Assembly: GCA_002352375.1 (NCBI GenBank)
Contig: DEIH01000166.1
Span: 1,587 to 6,928 of the forward strand
Direction: 5' to 3'
From: Spirochaeta sp. UBA2779
Lineage (GTDB): Bacteria > Spirochaetota > Spirochaetia > DSM-2461
DNA: 5,342 bases
Shown here in pieces: positions 5,228-5,342 of this stretch (within the stretch, counting starts at the first letter, position 1; each line of letters opens with the position of its first letter). The notes below the pieces were generated by a model. That model was not told the DNA's origin. It made no database searches and worked only from the letters and a program-made list of their open reading frames with translations. The position numbers and the translations under genes were made by a program.

Positions 5228-5342
5228 TGGTAGAACCGAATCATCCGGATCTTAGCGTTGCCCGGCAATGCCGCCTGCTGGAAATCAGCCGTTCAAGCTA
5301 CTACTACAAGGGCCACATCGATCAAACTGAGAAGGATTTGGA
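5227..5342 (+). CDS. IS3-family transposase OrfB (integrase catalytic subunit), 3'-partial
   Basis: Only the first 38 codons are present. They start at an ATG that shares its A with the orfA stop (TGATG), in the -1 frame. The visible sequence, with SVARQCRLLEISRSSYYYKG, is the conserved N-terminal segment of OrfB that precedes the DDE catalytic core in IS3-family transposases. The catalytic residues lie outside the window. It may be made as a fusion with OrfA by frameshifting at the upstream A-run, and the TGATG overlap could also allow independent reinitiation. Confidence 0.88.
   Translation, partial: MVEPNHPDLSVARQCRLLEISRSSYYYKGHIDQTEKDL

Larger units (their letters stand above)
4842..5342 (+). 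mobile_element. IS3-family insertion sequence, left part only
   Basis: Both transposase reading frames of an IS3-family element are present: orfA at 4928-5227 and the start of orfB in the -1 frame. The element runs off the window. Its left end is not certain. Around 4842-4870 the sequence ACTGAGCCCAAGGATT followed by TGGACAG resembles the CCC...TTTGGACA layout of IS3-family terminal repeats, about 60-85 bp before orfA, a normal distance. TG at 4847 is a plausible outermost dinucleotide. The right inverted repeat and target duplication cannot be seen, so the boundary is approximate to about 10 bp. The subgroup is not assigned. Confidence 0.75.

Overview
The window looks like a chromosomal segment from an anaerobic diderm bacterium. 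A spirochaete is my best guess, but that is inference. The reasons are a formate dehydrogenase with its own cofactor-maturation gene, a small lipoprotein with a loose lipobox, an outer-membrane beta-barrel remnant and a chemoreceptor-tail remnant. No rRNA or tRNA is present to settle the taxonomy.

Layout. Positions 1-2518 are a conserved metabolic module of moderate GC. It holds the C-terminal part of a molybdenum/tungsten formate dehydrogenase catalytic subunit, whose 5' end lies outside the window. It overlaps by 8 bp a MobB-MobA fusion predicted to help make the guanine-dinucleotide form of the cofactor that the dehydrogenase needs. Positions 2519-2708 are non-coding and hold a 77-nt imperfect palindrome and a likely promoter. 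Positions 2709-3134 encode a small secreted lipoprotein, followed in the same frame by what looks like the tail of a lost methyl-accepting chemotaxis protein (3135-3299).

From 3316 onwards the DNA is clearly accessory. A visibly AT-rich VapBC-type (Phd/PIN) toxin-antitoxin operon lies on the minus strand (3316-3953). It is preceded by a perfect 23-bp palindrome overlapping its likely promoter. Next comes a decaying outer-membrane beta-barrel gene, also on the minus strand (4063-4656), which lacks its 5' part and carries an amber codon inside its last beta-strand. The window ends in the left part of an IS3-family insertion sequence on the plus strand, with orfA, the start of orfB in the -1 frame and an A9 slippery run joining them.

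How it fits together. The fdh-mobAB pair is one functional unit, enzyme plus cofactor maturation, probably translationally coupled. Everything downstream looks like a patchwork of insertions and relics: two gene remnants, a toxin-antitoxin pair and an IS. I see no clear new multi-gene system. The points most worth following are the cysteine-rich MobB half, the attC-like palindrome at 2575-2651, the seemingly leaderless autoregulated antitoxin transcript, and the two gene relics.
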